A DNA stretch of 64,000 nucleotides, taken from contig NZ_JAFMPN010000012.1 of assembly GCF_017351175.1 (NCBI RefSeq), positions 67,208 through 131,207 of the forward strand. Direction: 5' to 3'. Of the stretch, positions 36,871 through 46,030 are shown one piece after another. The DNA is from Desulfovibrio sp. Huiquan2017. GTDB lineage: Bacteria > Desulfobacterota > Desulfovibrionia > Desulfovibrionales > Desulfovibrionaceae. Position 1 is the stretch's first letter, and every line of letters begins with the position of its first letter. Made by a program: the position numbers and the translations under genes. The notes below the pieces were generated by a model. That model ran no database searches, was not told the DNA's origin, and was given only the letters and a program-made list of their open reading frames with translations.

Positions 36871-36904
36871 TGAAAAAAAGGCCTCGATCAGAGGCCTTTT
36901 TTCA
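36871..36904. terminator. terminator overlapping the end of the LOG gene
   Basis: TGAAAAAAAGGCCTC / GAGGCCTTTTTTCA with a 5-nt loop. The stop codon of the LOG gene (36888-36890) sits in the loop and its last codons are the stem. Confidence 0.88.
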
Positions 36905-37484
36905 TTTCAATCCATTTGTCCACCACGGGTGGATCGTACTCCACGAAGCGGTTGATGAGTTCGCCGGGGGTCGGGCTGGTCAGGACCATGCTCCGGTGGA
37001 CGGGCATGAGGAAGCCCTCGGCGACCATGCGGTCCAGGTGTTCGGCCAGGAAGCCGTAGTAGCCGTTCACGTCCAGCAGACCGCACGGCTTGGCGTGGTA
37101 GCCGATCTGATTCCAGGTCAGGACCTCGAAGAACTCGTCCAGGGTGCCCAGGCCGCCGGGCAGGGCGATGAAGGCGTCCGACAGGTCGGCCATGAGCTGC
37201 TTGCGTTCGTGCATGGTGCGGACCACGCGGGATTCGGTCAGCCCCGGGTGGGCGATTTCCTTTTCCACCAGCCGCTCGGGGATGACGCCCACGACCTCGC
37301 CGCCCTCGGCCAGACAGGTGTCGGCCAACCGTCCCATGAGCCCGGTGGAAGAACCGCCGTAGACCAGGCCGATGGAGCGCTCGGCTAGTTCGCGGCCCAG
37401 CGCCTCGGCGGCGGCCACGTAGGCCGGGTTGTTGCCGGGATTGGATCCCAGGTAGACGCAGATGCGTTTCAGCTCACGGTTCAT
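36888..37484 (-). CDS. LOG family protein (nucleotide 5'-monophosphate phosphoribohydrolase)
   Basis: 198 residues: ICVYLGSNPGNNPAYVAAAE at the N-terminus, GLVYGGSSTGLMGRLADT, and the signature PGGLGTLDEFFEVLTWNQIG with the catalytic Glu. LOG enzymes release free bases from N6-modified AMP (cytokinin type) or related nucleotides; older labels call them lysine decarboxylase, which is wrong. Its start overlaps the threonine aldolase stop by 4 bp. It is the last gene of the operon. Confidence 0.92.
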   Translation of the reverse strand: MNRELKRICVYLGSNPGNNPAYVAAAEALGRELAERSIGLVYGGSSTGLMGRLADTCLAEGGEVVGVIPERLVEKEIAHPGLTESRVVRTMHERKQLMADLSDAFIALPGGLGTLDEFFEVLTWNQIGYHAKPCGLLDVNGYYGFLAEHLDRMVAEGFLMPVHRSMVLTSPTPGELINRFVEYDPPVVDKWIEMKKGL

Positions 37485-38521
37485 GACGCCGCTTCCACGG
37501 CCTTGCGCAGGTCGTCCACGAATTCATCGACCATTTCTTCGGTGGTGGCCCAGGAGGTCATCCAGCGCACGGTCTGGTCGTGCTCGTTCCAGACGTAGAA
37601 GTAGTATTTTTTAAGCAGGATCTCCGTGGCCGCGGGCGGGATGTGCGCGAACAAGGAATTGCAGTCCACGGTTCCCTTGATGGTCACGCCGTTAATGGCC
37701 CCGGCTTTTTCGGCCAGCCGTTTGGCCATGGCGTTGGCCTTTTGCGCATTCTTCAGCCACAGGTCGTTGGCCAGGTAGGCCTCCAACTGGGCCGAGACGA
37801 AGCGCATCTTGGAAACCAGCTGCATGGCTTGTTTGCGCAGATAGGAGAAGCCTTGGCCGATGTCCGGGTTGAGAAAAATCACGGCCTCGCCCATGAGGCA
37901 GCCGTTTTTGGTTCCGCCGAAGGAGATGAAATCCACGTCCAAGGCGGTGGTCAGGTCGAAGAAGGTGCAGTCGAGCGCGGCGCAGGCGTTGGCCAGGCGC
38001 GCGCCGTCCATGTGCACCAGCAGGTCGCGGTCGTGGGCGAAGGTCACCAGGTCCTCGATTTCCTTGATGGAGTAGAGGGTCCCCACCTCTGTGGGCTGGG
38101 TGATGGAGATGACCTTGGGCTGGGAGGCGTGGACGAAGCCGATGTGGCCCAGGTAGGGGGCGACCATGCCGGGCGTGAGCTTGCCGTTCGGGGAGGGAAT
38201 GGGCACCAGCTTGATGCCGCCGAAGGCTTCGGGCGCGCCGCATTCGTCGGTGTTGATGTGGGCCTGTTCGGTGCAGAGCACCGAATTGTAGGTGTGGGTC
38301 ACGGAGCGCAGGCCGAGGACGTTGGCCGCCGTGCCGGTGGTCACGTAGTGGATGCGCGCCTGGGAGCCGAAAAACTCCTTGAAGACGTCGTCGGTGTGGA
38401 TGGACAGTTCATCGTCGCCATAGGACTTGCAATGCCCCGCATTGGCCCGGATGACGGCCTCCATGACGGCCGGATGGGCCCCGGAGTTGTTGTCGCTGGC
38501 AAAGGATTTCAGATCGGTCAT
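37481..38521 (-). CDS. ltaE: low-specificity threonine aldolase
   Basis: PLP enzyme that cleaves threonine or allo-threonine to glycine and acetaldehyde. The 346-residue protein starts MTDLKSFASDNNSGAHPAVM. It has the family block YVTTGTAANVLGLRSVT, LLVHMDGARLANACAALDC with the PLP-binding Asp-Gly-Ala-Arg, and FISFGGTKNGCLMGEAVIF with the Schiff-base Lys. It lies between the SGNH hydrolase gene (3 bp gap) and LOG (4 bp overlap). Serine hydroxymethyl-type activity is a possible side reaction. Confidence 0.92.
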   Translation of the reverse strand: MTDLKSFASDNNSGAHPAVMEAVIRANAGHCKSYGDDELSIHTDDVFKEFFGSQARIHYVTTGTAANVLGLRSVTHTYNSVLCTEQAHINTDECGAPEAFGGIKLVPIPSPNGKLTPGMVAPYLGHIGFVHASQPKVISITQPTEVGTLYSIKEIEDLVTFAHDRDLLVHMDGARLANACAALDCTFFDLTTALDVDFISFGGTKNGCLMGEAVIFLNPDIGQGFSYLRKQAMQLVSKMRFVSAQLEAYLANDLWLKNAQKANAMAKRLAEKAGAINGVTIKGTVDCNSLFAHIPPAATEILLKKYYFYVWNEHDQTVRWMTSWATTEEMVDEFVDDLRKAVEAAS

Positions 38522-38524
38522 GGT

Positions 38525-39103
38525 TTACTCCAGTCCGAGAAAGTCCCGGACCGCATGGGTTTGCAGAAGATAGTCGGCCAGGGTTGCGTATCCCTTGGCC
38601 GCGGGGTGGACATTGTCGTAGGCCGTCAGAGCGGCATTGTAGGCGGCGGATTCCCGCAGGAAGCCGAGCACCGGGACATGGGGTACGCCGAGCCGTTCGC
38701 ACACGGATTCAAACCCCAGGGAAAGCTGGACGATGTGTTCGGTCCTCTCCGGATCGCCCACGGGCATGGGGCCGATGAACAGGGTCGGGCCCATGGTCAG
38801 GGCTTCCGACAGGATGGCCTCGGCGTTCTCGTAGGAGGTCGCGGCGGGCACGTCGTTGGCGATGTCGGCCACGCCGAAGGAGAGGAAGAGCCGGGTGTCC
38901 TGGCCCGGCAGGAATCGGCGTGTGACTTCTTCCCGCAACCGCTCGCGGATTTTGGTCGTGGTGTTCGCCCGAACTCCGAGGTTGTACCAGGTCAGGTCCT
39001 GGCCGCTTTTCATGACGGCGGAGGCGAGGCGCCCGGGCCAGCCGAGGCCGCTTTCGTCGCCGCAGCCGAGCGTCAGGGAATCACCGATGAAAAAGGTGAT
39101 CAT
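38525..39103 (-). CDS. SGNH/GDSL-type hydrolase
   Basis: 192 residues. Block I is ITFFIGDSLTLGCGDESG with the nucleophile Ser, block III is LSFGVADIANDV and block V is NVHPAAKGYATLADYLL with the Asp/His dyad (VHPAAKG). No signal peptide, so it is cytosolic. Substrate (ester, lysophospholipid or acetylated sugar) cannot be inferred. Middle gene of the PNPOx-SGNH-aldolase-LOG operon. Confidence 0.88.
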   Translation of the reverse strand: MITFFIGDSLTLGCGDESGLGWPGRLASAVMKSGQDLTWYNLGVRANTTTKIRERLREEVTRRFLPGQDTRLFLSFGVADIANDVPAATSYENAEAILSEALTMGPTLFIGPMPVGDPERTEHIVQLSLGFESVCERLGVPHVPVLGFLRESAAYNAALTAYDNVHPAAKGYATLADYLLQTHAVRDFLGLE

Positions 39104-39112
39104 GGCTCCTTC

Positions 39113-39562
39113 CTATTGTTTGATTCGCGCGGTGGCGGATTCGATGTCGATGGCGTACACGCCGGTGACGGCCAGAACCTTGTCGTTGTAGGGCATTTCC
39201 CGGCCCGCGTACTTGAGGGTGATGCAATCCAGCGCGTGCAGCTTGTCGTCGCCGTCAAGTGCGCGCGGAGTGCCCCGGCCCATGACCGACCGGAACCGGT
39301 AGCCCAGTTCGCAGGCGTTCTGATCGCTGGTCTTGAGCTCCATCTCCACCGCAGCGGAGAAGGCCAGGGGGGCGCCCGCGTCCAGGCAGGCGGCTTTGCG
39401 TCCCCGCTCGCCGGAGTGGATGTAGAGTATTTCGCCCTCGCGCGCGAAGTTCACGGGCACGCAGTGCGGGCCATTGCTGTCGTTGAGGGCCAGCCAGATC
39501 ACTTCCGCCCGGTCCAGGATGTCGGCCGTCACGGCCTTGTCGTCGGTCACGCCTTTGCGCAT
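39113..39562 (-). CDS. PNPOx-like flavin-binding split-barrel protein
   Basis: 149 residues of the pyridoxamine-phosphate-oxidase-like fold: MRKGVTDDKAVTADILDRAE, VIWLALNDSNGPHCVPVNFA, ILYIHSGERGRKAACLDAGA, then YRFRSVMGRGTPRALD. Such proteins bind FMN or F420/heme; the family tells no reaction. Start by GGAGGA before the ATG at 39562; the frame could begin 10 codons upstream. First gene of its operon, divergent from nhaA. Confidence 0.82.
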   Translation of the reverse strand: MRKGVTDDKAVTADILDRAEVIWLALNDSNGPHCVPVNFAREGEILYIHSGERGRKAACLDAGAPLAFSAAVEMELKTSDQNACELGYRFRSVMGRGTPRALDGDDKLHALDCITLKYAGREMPYNDKVLAVTGVYAIDIESATARIKQ

Positions 39563-39745
39563 GGTTTCCTCCGGTCTTTGTAAAAAATGCAATCTGACTA
39601 GTAATCACCCCCGGCCCCGAAGGCAACCTCGGCGGGTTCCATTTCCGTGATCATCCGAGGGGGGGGGCTTTCCCGGTCCGGCCGGGAGTTGCCCTTCACG
39701 CGGATGCTGGTATACTCGTATCGTCAACCGCAACAGGAGCACTCC

Positions 39746-41113
39746 ATGATCCGACCCAAGGACAGGCCGCTGCCCATCCACTACGTTCTCCGTTCCTTCG
39801 ACAGATTTTTCCGCATGGAAGCTGCGGGCGGTATCGCGCTCATGGTTTGCACCGTGGTTGCCCTGGTCTGGGCAAATTCGCCGTGGGCCGCCGCCTATGA
39901 CGAGGTGTGGCGGACCCGGCTGACCGTGGGCGCAGGCGACTGGGTGTTGTCCAAGCCCGCGCTGCTGTGGATCAACGACGGGCTCATGGCCATCTTCTTC
40001 TTCCTGGTGGGGCTGGAGATCAAGCGTGAACTGCTGGTGGGCGGCCTGTCCACTCCGAGCCGGACGATCATGCCCGTGGCCGCGGCCGTGGGCGGCATGA
40101 TCGTGCCCGCGCTCATCTTTTTCGGGCTGAACACGGGGCATGAATCCATCGTGGGCTGGGGCATCCCCATGGCCACGGACATCGCCTTCGCCCTGGGGAT
40201 CATGTCTCTGCTGGGCAACCGGGTGCCGGTGGGCCTTAAAATATTCCTGACGGCCGTGGCCATCGTGGACGACATCGGGGCCATCCTGGTCATCGCCGTC
40301 TTTTATACCGCCACGCTGAACCTGACGGCCCTGTGCGTGGGCTTGGCTGCCTTGTCCCTCATGGCCGTGTTCAACCTCCGCTGGCGTATCCGCCGTTCCA
40401 TCCCGTACCTGATTCTCGGGGTGGTGGTCTGGTTCGCCTTCCTCCTGTCCGGCATCCACGCGACCATTGCGGGCGTGCTGGCGGCCATGACCATCCCGGC
40501 CGGAACGCGCATGAACTGCGCCGCCTTTGTCGCGGAGCTGCGCGAGGCCGCCGAAGTCTTCGAGATGGCCATTACCCCGGGGAAGACCGTGCTGACCAAC
40601 CGGGAACAGCAAATGGCCCTGCACGCCGTGGAACATGCCTACGATGCGGCCTCCACGCCGTTGCAGAACATCGAGCACGCCCTGCATCCCTGGGTTTCCT
40701 TCTTCATCATGCCGGTCTTCGCCTTGGCCAATGCGGGCGTCGCCCTGGATGCGGACGTCTTCCGGCATCTGTTTTCCCCGGTGGCCCTGGGGGTGTTTTT
40801 CGGCTTGGTGGCGGGCAAGCAGATCGGCGTCACCGGGGCGTGCTGGCTGGTCAACCGGCTCGGTCTGGCCGAGTTCCCGGACCGGACCACGCTGCTGCAC
40901 CTGTGGGGCGCGGCCTGCCTGGCGGGCGTGGGCTTCACCATGTCCATCTTTATCGGCAATCTGGCCTTTGACGAGGGCTCCTCACTGGTGGCGCTGTCCA
41001 AGGTCGCCATCCTGTTCGCCTCCCTGGTTTCGGGGCTGCTCGGCTATCTGGGCCTGCGCTACGTGGCTCCCGCCGGTCCGGCGGAAGGGGAGGAACACAT
41101 CACGGACGCCTAG
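39746..41113 (+). CDS. nhaA: Na+/H+ antiporter NhaA
   Basis: 455-residue inner membrane protein of about 12 membrane segments that exchanges two protons for one sodium ion. The key features are FFFLVGLEIKRELLVGGLST, the segment PMATDIAFALGIMSLLGNRV with the first functional Asp (NhaA D133 equivalent), and KIFLTAVAIVDDIGAILVIA with the Asp-Asp ion site. C-terminal CLAGVGFTMSIFIGNLAF is also typical. Length is longer than the 388 of E. coli because of an insert around residues 250-310. AGGAG precedes the ATG. Consistent with a marine or saline habitat. Confidence 0.94.
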   Translation: MIRPKDRPLPIHYVLRSFDRFFRMEAAGGIALMVCTVVALVWANSPWAAAYDEVWRTRLTVGAGDWVLSKPALLWINDGLMAIFFFLVGLEIKRELLVGGLSTPSRTIMPVAAAVGGMIVPALIFFGLNTGHESIVGWGIPMATDIAFALGIMSLLGNRVPVGLKIFLTAVAIVDDIGAILVIAVFYTATLNLTALCVGLAALSLMAVFNLRWRIRRSIPYLILGVVVWFAFLLSGIHATIAGVLAAMTIPAGTRMNCAAFVAELREAAEVFEMAITPGKTVLTNREQQMALHAVEHAYDAASTPLQNIEHALHPWVSFFIMPVFALANAGVALDADVFRHLFSPVALGVFFGLVAGKQIGVTGACWLVNRLGLAEFPDRTTLLHLWGAACLAGVGFTMSIFIGNLAFDEGSSLVALSKVAILFASLVSGLLGYLGLRYVAPAGPAEGEEHITDA

Positions 41114-41132
41114 GCCGCGTTCGCCGCAACGA

Positions 41133-41170
41133 CGAAGCCCCCGCTGGTCCAGGGACCGGCGGGGGCTTCG
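41133..41170. terminator. hairpin between nhaA and the convergent gene
   Basis: CGAAGCCCCCGC / GCGGGGGCTTCG with an inner GGTCC/GGACC extension. No long T run on either side, so it may be a partial terminator. Confidence 0.6.
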
Positions 41171-41183
41171 TCATGCTTCCGGG

Positions 41184-41453
41184 TTAGAAATCGGCCAGCC
41201 CCAGGGGGTCGAGTTCGGAAACCTGCACGCGCACGAAGGTGGCTACGTCGAAGAACAGATCCTGAGTGATGGAGGTCAGCCGCCATCGGCTGCCCGTGCC
41301 GAAGGAGTTCCAGAGTTCGGTCTGGATGCCTTGGCGGACCTTGAAGGACACGGACTCCACATCGGGGTCGGATCCCTCCAGGTAGGTCTGCATGAGCGGC
41401 ACCAAGCCGCAGGTGACGTGCTGCACATCGATGATCTCGGGTTCCTTGGTCAT
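41184..41453 (-). CDS. hypothetical protein
   Basis: 89 residues starting MTKEPEIIDVQHVTCGLVPL, then LMQTYLEGSDPDVESVSFKV and SRWRLTSITQDLFFDVATFV. No signal peptide or membrane segment. It begins 1 bp after the mnmE stop, so it is in that operon and is probably translated by coupling. No family is recognised. Confidence 0.65.
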   Translation of the reverse strand: MTKEPEIIDVQHVTCGLVPLMQTYLEGSDPDVESVSFKVRQGIQTELWNSFGTGSRWRLTSITQDLFFDVATFVRVQVSELDPLGLADF

Positions 41454-41454
41454 G

Positions 41455-42846
41455 TTATTTCCCTATGCAGAAGGTGTCGAAAATGGCGTTGAGAACGTCG
41501 TTCGCCGCGATTTCGCCGGTAATGCCGGAGAGCGTGTCGCAGGCGGTTTCCAGCCGTACGCTCAGGAGGTCGTAGGGGACCCCGGCCCCGGCGTCGTCGG
41601 CGAGACCGGCCAGTTCGGCGTCAGCCTCGGCCAGCACAGCGGCCTGGCGGGCGTTGGGCGCGAGTTCGTCAGGGTCGGGCTGGCCCGCGCCCCGAAGGAT
41701 GCGCTCCCGGATGTGCGTGGCCAGGCGGTCGAGCCCCGCGCCGGTCCTGGCCGACACGGCCAGGGTCTCCAGGCCGAGGTCGGTGAGCGCCGCGCCGTTC
41801 GCTTCATGAAATTCGTCGAGGTCCGCCTTGTTCAGCACGGCCAGGCCCTTGGCCGGACCCAGGCGTCGGGCGGCGTCCATGGTATCGGCGTCCACGGGCG
41901 CGGCGCCGTCGGTCAGGAGCAGAACCAGGTCGGCGCGGTCCATGAGTTCGCGGCCCACTTCGAGCCCGGCGGCCTCCACGGCGTCGTCGGTGGCGCGCAT
42001 GCCTGCGGTGTCGGCCAGGCGGATGGACAGCCCGTCCAGGTTCAGGGTTTCTTCCAGGTAGTCGCGGGTGGTGCCGGGCTGGTCCGTGACAATGGCCCGG
42101 TTGCGGCCGAGCAGCGCGTTCATGAGGCTGGATTTGCCCGCATTGACCCGTCCGGCCAGGACTACGAGGGCTCCCTCGCGCCAAGCGCGGGTGCGGTCCA
42201 CCGCGCGGAGCAGACCGGCTATTTCGGCGCGCACGGCCTCCACGGTGGAGATCAACGCTTCCGGGGAGAGGCATTCCAGCTCCTCGTCGGGAAAGTCCAC
42301 GGCTACGGCCAGTTGGGCGCGCAGCGTTTCGAGCTGGGCCCGCAGGGCCGCGATTTTCTGCCCGAGCAACCCGGACAGTTTGACTTGAGCCAAGTGCAGG
42401 GCCGCCTTGGTGGGGGCGTGGATCATCTCGGCCACGGCCTCGGCCTGGGACAGGTCCATGCGGCCGTTCATGAAGGCGCGGTAGGTGAATTCGCCGCGTT
42501 CGGCCAGCCGTGCGCCCCGATCCAGGGTTTCCTGCAACACCGCCGCGAGCACGGTGCGTCCGCCATGGCAGTTGATTTCGACCACGTCCTCGCCGGTGTA
42601 GGAATTCGGGCCGGGCATGCTGGCGCAGAGCACGTCGTCCAGGAGAGCGCCGTGCGCATTGACCACCTGGCCGTGGTGCAGCCGGTAGGGCGCGAAATCG
42701 GTGAAGCCCGAGTTTGCGGACCGGAACAGGGTACGGGCGATGGCGCGGGCGCGCGGGCCGCTGATGCGGATGATGCCCACGCCGCCGTCGCCGGGCGGAG
42801 TGGCTATGGCCGCAATGGTGTCCTGGGAGTGCCTGGGGTCGAGCAT
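41455..42846 (-). CDS. mnmE: tRNA modification GTPase MnmE
   Basis: With MnmG it adds the carboxymethylaminomethyl group at the wobble uridine of certain tRNAs. The 463-residue protein has the N-terminal folate-binding domain (SQDTIAAIATPPGDGGVGII, NCHGGRTVLAAVLQ). The G domain is inserted in a helical domain: GRVNAGKSSLMNALLGRNRA (G1), GTTRDYLEE (G2), DTAGMR (G3), NKADL (G4). The C-terminus FDTFCIGK carries the catalytic Cys. Classical position at the end of rpmH-rnpA-yidD-yidC-jag. Confidence 0.97.
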   Translation of the reverse strand: MLDPRHSQDTIAAIATPPGDGGVGIIRISGPRARAIARTLFRSANSGFTDFAPYRLHHGQVVNAHGALLDDVLCASMPGPNSYTGEDVVEINCHGGRTVLAAVLQETLDRGARLAERGEFTYRAFMNGRMDLSQAEAVAEMIHAPTKAALHLAQVKLSGLLGQKIAALRAQLETLRAQLAVAVDFPDEELECLSPEALISTVEAVRAEIAGLLRAVDRTRAWREGALVVLAGRVNAGKSSLMNALLGRNRAIVTDQPGTTRDYLEETLNLDGLSIRLADTAGMRATDDAVEAAGLEVGRELMDRADLVLLLTDGAAPVDADTMDAARRLGPAKGLAVLNKADLDEFHEANGAALTDLGLETLAVSARTGAGLDRLATHIRERILRGAGQPDPDELAPNARQAAVLAEADAELAGLADDAGAGVPYDLLSVRLETACDTLSGITGEIAANDVLNAIFDTFCIGK

Positions 42847-42880
42847 GGAGATTCCTTACAGGAGCTTGGGTGGAATGGCA

Positions 42881-42913
42881 AAAAGGAAAAGGGCCGCTCA
42901 TGGAGCGGCCCTT
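42881..42913 (-). terminator. terminator between jag and mnmE
   Basis: On the minus strand AAGGGCCGCTC, CAT, GAGCGGCCCTT is a perfect 11-bp stem followed by TTCCTTTTT, before the mnmE start. Part of the transcription may end here, so mnmE could have its own promoter. Confidence 0.8.
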
Positions 42914-42969
42914 GAATATTCCGTGGCTTTCGGCCTGGCACGGATGCGCCGCAGCCGAGAGGGGCCGTC

Positions 42970-44061
42970 CTAGTACCGGGCGCGGCCGTTGTTTTTGCGG
43001 CTTTTGGGGACGATGAGCACGCGCTTCATGGGACCGTCGCCCTTGGAGCGGGTGAAGACCGTTTCGTTTTCCTGGAGGGCCAGGTGGATGACCCGGCGGT
43101 GATAGGAGGAGAGGGGTTTGGTGGACTGGGTCCGGCCCAGGCTGTCGGCCTTTTCGGCCAAGTGCCAGGCAATCTGCCGGAGTTTGTCGTCCTGGCGTTC
43201 GCGGTAGTCCCCGGTGTCCACCTGGATGCGCACCGAGCCTTCCATCTTGCGGGAGACCAACCGGTTGACCAGGTACTGGATGGAGGACAGGGTCTGTCCC
43301 TCGCGGCCGATGATCAGGCCGGAGTTTTCCTCGTCGTCGATGAAGACCTTGACCCGGTCGGATTCCAGGGTGACCTCCACGGTGGTTTCGCCCACGATGG
43401 GGGTCAGGAGTTCGCCCATGACCTCGCGTACGGCGGTTTCCAGCGCAGCAGGGTCAAATTCGGACATATCCGTGCGGGGGCGCTCCTCGCGTTCCTCACG
43501 CTGCTCTCGGGGTTCGCGCGCCTTTCTCTCACGTGGCTTGCGCTCGCGGCCCTTTTTCTCGCCTTTGGGCGGACGGGGCTTCTTTTCGCGCGGTTTGCGC
43601 TTGGGGGCGTCGTCCGGCTCGGGGGTGACCACGTTGCCGTTGATGTCGTTGAAGACTTCTTCCGGGATGAGGTTGCCGTTGGGCTCGTCGATGGTTTCTT
43701 CGACCACGTCGATCTCCCGGATTTCCTCGATCTCCTCGATCTCCTCGAATTCGTCGATATCGTCGAACTCGTCGGGTTCGTCCGCCGGGGCCGGGGCCGG
43801 GGTCTTTTCGGCCTTGGGCTTGGCCGGGCGCTTGGGCCGGGACGGCTTGGCCTCGCCGCTGAGGATGTCGGAGGCGTTCACCTGGGCGCGGGGCTGGGCC
43901 TGGACCTTGGCCTTCTTCACGCCCATGAGGCCGAAGATGCCGGAGGAGCCTCCGGAGAGGATCTCTATTTCCAGGCGGTCGCGTTGCAGATTGAAGTAAT
44001 TACACGCGCTTTCGATCGCTTCGTCCAGGTCCTTGCCCTGGAATTCCTTGAAGTCGCTCAT
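42970..44061 (-). CDS. jag: Jag/KhpB-type RNA-binding protein with long charged linker
   Basis: 363 residues. Residues 1-50 form the Jag-N domain (FKEFQGKDLDEAIESACNYF, ILSGGSSGIFGLMGVKKAKV). Residues about 60-200 are low complexity: an acidic part (DEFDDIDEFEEIEEIEEIRE) and a basic part (KKPRPPKGEKKGRERKPRER). The C-terminal 160 residues are a KH domain (GLIIGREGQTLSSIQYLVNR) and an R3H domain (LSSYHRRVIHLALQENETVF). It binds RNA and acts with the YidC/cell-elongation machinery in other bacteria. It follows yidC by 43 bp. Confidence 0.92.
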   Translation of the reverse strand: MSDFKEFQGKDLDEAIESACNYFNLQRDRLEIEILSGGSSGIFGLMGVKKAKVQAQPRAQVNASDILSGEAKPSRPKRPAKPKAEKTPAPAPADEPDEFDDIDEFEEIEEIEEIREIDVVEETIDEPNGNLIPEEVFNDINGNVVTPEPDDAPKRKPREKKPRPPKGEKKGRERKPRERKAREPREQREEREERPRTDMSEFDPAALETAVREVMGELLTPIVGETTVEVTLESDRVKVFIDDEENSGLIIGREGQTLSSIQYLVNRLVSRKMEGSVRIQVDTGDYRERQDDKLRQIAWHLAEKADSLGRTQSTKPLSSYHRRVIHLALQENETVFTRSKGDGPMKRVLIVPKSRKNNGRARY

Positions 44062-44104
44062 TCTCGTATCCTTATCAAGCCGGGGTGATAGCCCCCCGGA
44101 GGCG

Positions 44105-45772
44105 TTAGTCGTTGCTCGCGGCGGCCTTGGCCTTGGATTTCCTGGCGATCATCAACTGCTGCCCGATGGACAGGAGGTTGTTGAACAGCCAGTAGATGAC
44201 CAGGCCCGAGGGGAACTGCAGGAACATGAAGGTGAAGACCAGCGGCATGAGGAGCATGATCTTCTGCTGCGTGGGATCGCCAGCGCTCGGGGTCATCTTC
44301 TGCTGCAGGAACATGGACGCGCCCATGATGATCGGCGAGATGTAGTACGGGTCCTTGGCGGACAGGTCGGCCAGCCAAGGCAGATCGGTGAAGGGCAGGT
44401 GCGCGATGAACGGGGCGTGGCGCAGTTCGACGGCGCCGAGGAGGGCCTTGTACAGGCCGAAGAAGACCGGAATCTGCACGATCATGGGCAGGCAGCCGCC
44501 CATGGGGTTGACCTTGTACGTCTTGTACAGGGCCATGGTCTCCTGGTTGAGGCGTTGCTTGTCGTCGCCGTACTTCTCGCGCAGCTTGGCGACCATGGGC
44601 TGGAGCTTCTTCATCTGTTCCATGGAGCCGTAGCTCTTCTGCGACAGGGGCCAGAAGATGAGCTTGATGATCAAGGTCAGGATGATGATGGCCACGCCGT
44701 AGTTGCCGACGAAACCGTAGAAGAAGTTCAGGCCCACCAGCAGGGGCTTGGCCAGGAAGTCGAACCAGCCGAAGTTCACGGCGTCGGCCAGGTCGTTGGG
44801 CATGGCGTTCAGCATCTTGCGGTCCGTGGGGCCGACGAAGTAGCTGGTCTTGAGGGTTTTGGCCACGTTGGGCATGAACGTGGCTTCGTCGGTCACGGCC
44901 ATGCGGAAGATGTCATCCTGCACGCCGCCGGACAGGGAAGCGTTTTCGCTCCTGGGCATGACCGCGAACAGGAAATAGTTGGACTCGATGGCTCCCCACT
45001 TGAGGTCGCCCGGAGCCGAGATGCCGTCCTTCTTGAGGTCGTCGCGGTCGGTGATTTCCTTGCGGGTGTCCTTGGTCAGGTAGGCGATCTTGGTCGGGTT
45101 GTAGCGGTCGCCCTCTTCGGACATGGACTTGGCCGCGGCGGTGAAGGACACCGCGCCCTCGGCGCCGAGGGCTGTCAGGTTGACTACCGTGGCGGACTCG
45201 TCGATGAGGTAGGTGTCCGGGTGGAAGGTCAGAACCCGCTCGATACGATACCCGTCAACCTGGCCGGAGAAGGTCAGGGTCTTGGTGCCGTCGCCTTCGG
45301 CAAGATTCAGGTCCGAGCCGGAAAAGGCCCACTCGCCGCGTTTCCAGGTGTGGTATTCCTTGCCGTTCAGGGTCAGGATCAGGCCCAGCGGTCCCTTGGC
45401 GAAAGCGTTGGTGCCCACCAGGTCCACGAACGGAGAGTCGTTCTGAATGGTCTCGCGGTATTTCTTGAGGATGAATTTTTCGAGTACGCCGCCCTGTGAA
45501 TTGAACACGGCAGTGTACAGCGGGGTGTTCACCGTGACGGACACGCCGTCGGTGGGAACGAAATTGGGAACGGGAGCAGCTTGTTCGGCGGCCTCGGCTG
45601 CGGTTTGGGGTTTCTGGGTGAGGGCGGCCGTCTTCTGCTCGGCCTCGGCGGCCTTGCGGGCCATTTCCGCTTTTTGTTCCGCCGAGGGACCCGTGAGATA
45701 TTGCCATCCGAAGAGGACAATAAAGCTCAGGACCAGGGCAATTACAAGACGGATTTGCTCCTTCTTCTCCAT
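44105..45772 (-). CDS. yidC: membrane protein insertase YidC
   Basis: 555 residues of the Gram-negative type: an N-terminal membrane anchor ([20 protein letters not shown]), a large periplasmic domain and five C-terminal transmembrane segments. The conserved region includes [20 protein letters not shown] with the essential hydrophilic-groove Arg/Lys side, [20 protein letters not shown] and [21 protein letters not shown] chose the ATG at 45770-45772 (MEKKEQ) because YidC always starts close to the anchor; a TTG 12 codons earlier is possible. Its start overlaps yidD by 31 bp. Confidence 0.96.
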   Translation of the reverse strand: MEKKEQIRLVIALVLSFIVLFGWQYLTGPSAEQKAEMARKAAEAEQKTAALTQKPQTAAEAAEQAAPVPNFVPTDGVSVTVNTPLYTAVFNSQGGVLEKFILKKYRETIQNDSPFVDLVGTNAFAKGPLGLILTLNGKEYHTWKRGEWAFSGSDLNLAEGDGTKTLTFSGQVDGYRIERVLTFHPDTYLIDESATVVNLTALGAEGAVSFTAAAKSMSEEGDRYNPTKIAYLTKDTRKEITDRDDLKKDGISAPGDLKWGAIESNYFLFAVMPRSENASLSGGVQDDIFRMAVTDEATFMPNVAKTLKTSYFVGPTDRKMLNAMPNDLADAVNFGWFDFLAKPLLVGLNFFYGFVGNYGVAIIILTLIIKLIFWPLSQKSYGSMEQMKKLQPMVAKLREKYGDDKQRLNQETMALYKTYKVNPMGGCLPMIVQIPVFFGLYKALLGAVELRHAPFIAHLPFTDLPWLADLSAKDPYYISPIIMGASMFLQQKMTPSAGDPTQQKIMLLMPLVFTFMFLQFPSGLVIYWLFNNLLSIGQQLMIARKSKAKAAASND

Positions 45773-46023
45773 GGGGTGAATCTCGCTTTGGTTTTGGAAT
45801 CGGGCCAAACGGCCGGGACGGGGTCAAATCCCCCGCGGCATAGAGGCTGGCAACGAAGGAGACGCCAAAGCGTAAGAAGGCTCCCCTTGACGGCTCCGTG
45901 GCGGATCAGGGCTTCCCTGGCGTACTCGGAGCACGTCGGATAGAACCTGCATGCCGAAGGCAGCAAGGGGGAGATGAGTTTTTGGTAAAACCAAATGAGC
46001 GCCAGGAATATGGAGCGCATCAT
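45742..46023 (-). CDS. yidD: membrane protein insertion efficiency factor YidD
   Basis: 93 residues: [20 protein letters not shown] and [20 protein letters not shown], the defining Cys-Arg-Phe-x-Pro-Thr-Cys motif, then [17 protein letters not shown]. It helps YidC insert membrane proteins. Lies 7 bp after rnpA and overlaps the yidC start by 31 bp, in the fixed rnpA-yidD-yidC order. Confidence 0.94.
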   Translation of the reverse strand: MMRSIFLALIWFYQKLISPLLPSACRFYPTCSEYAREALIRHGAVKGSLLTLWRLLRCQPLCRGGFDPVPAVWPDSKTKARFTPWRRRSKSVL

Positions 46024-46030
46024 TTCCTCT

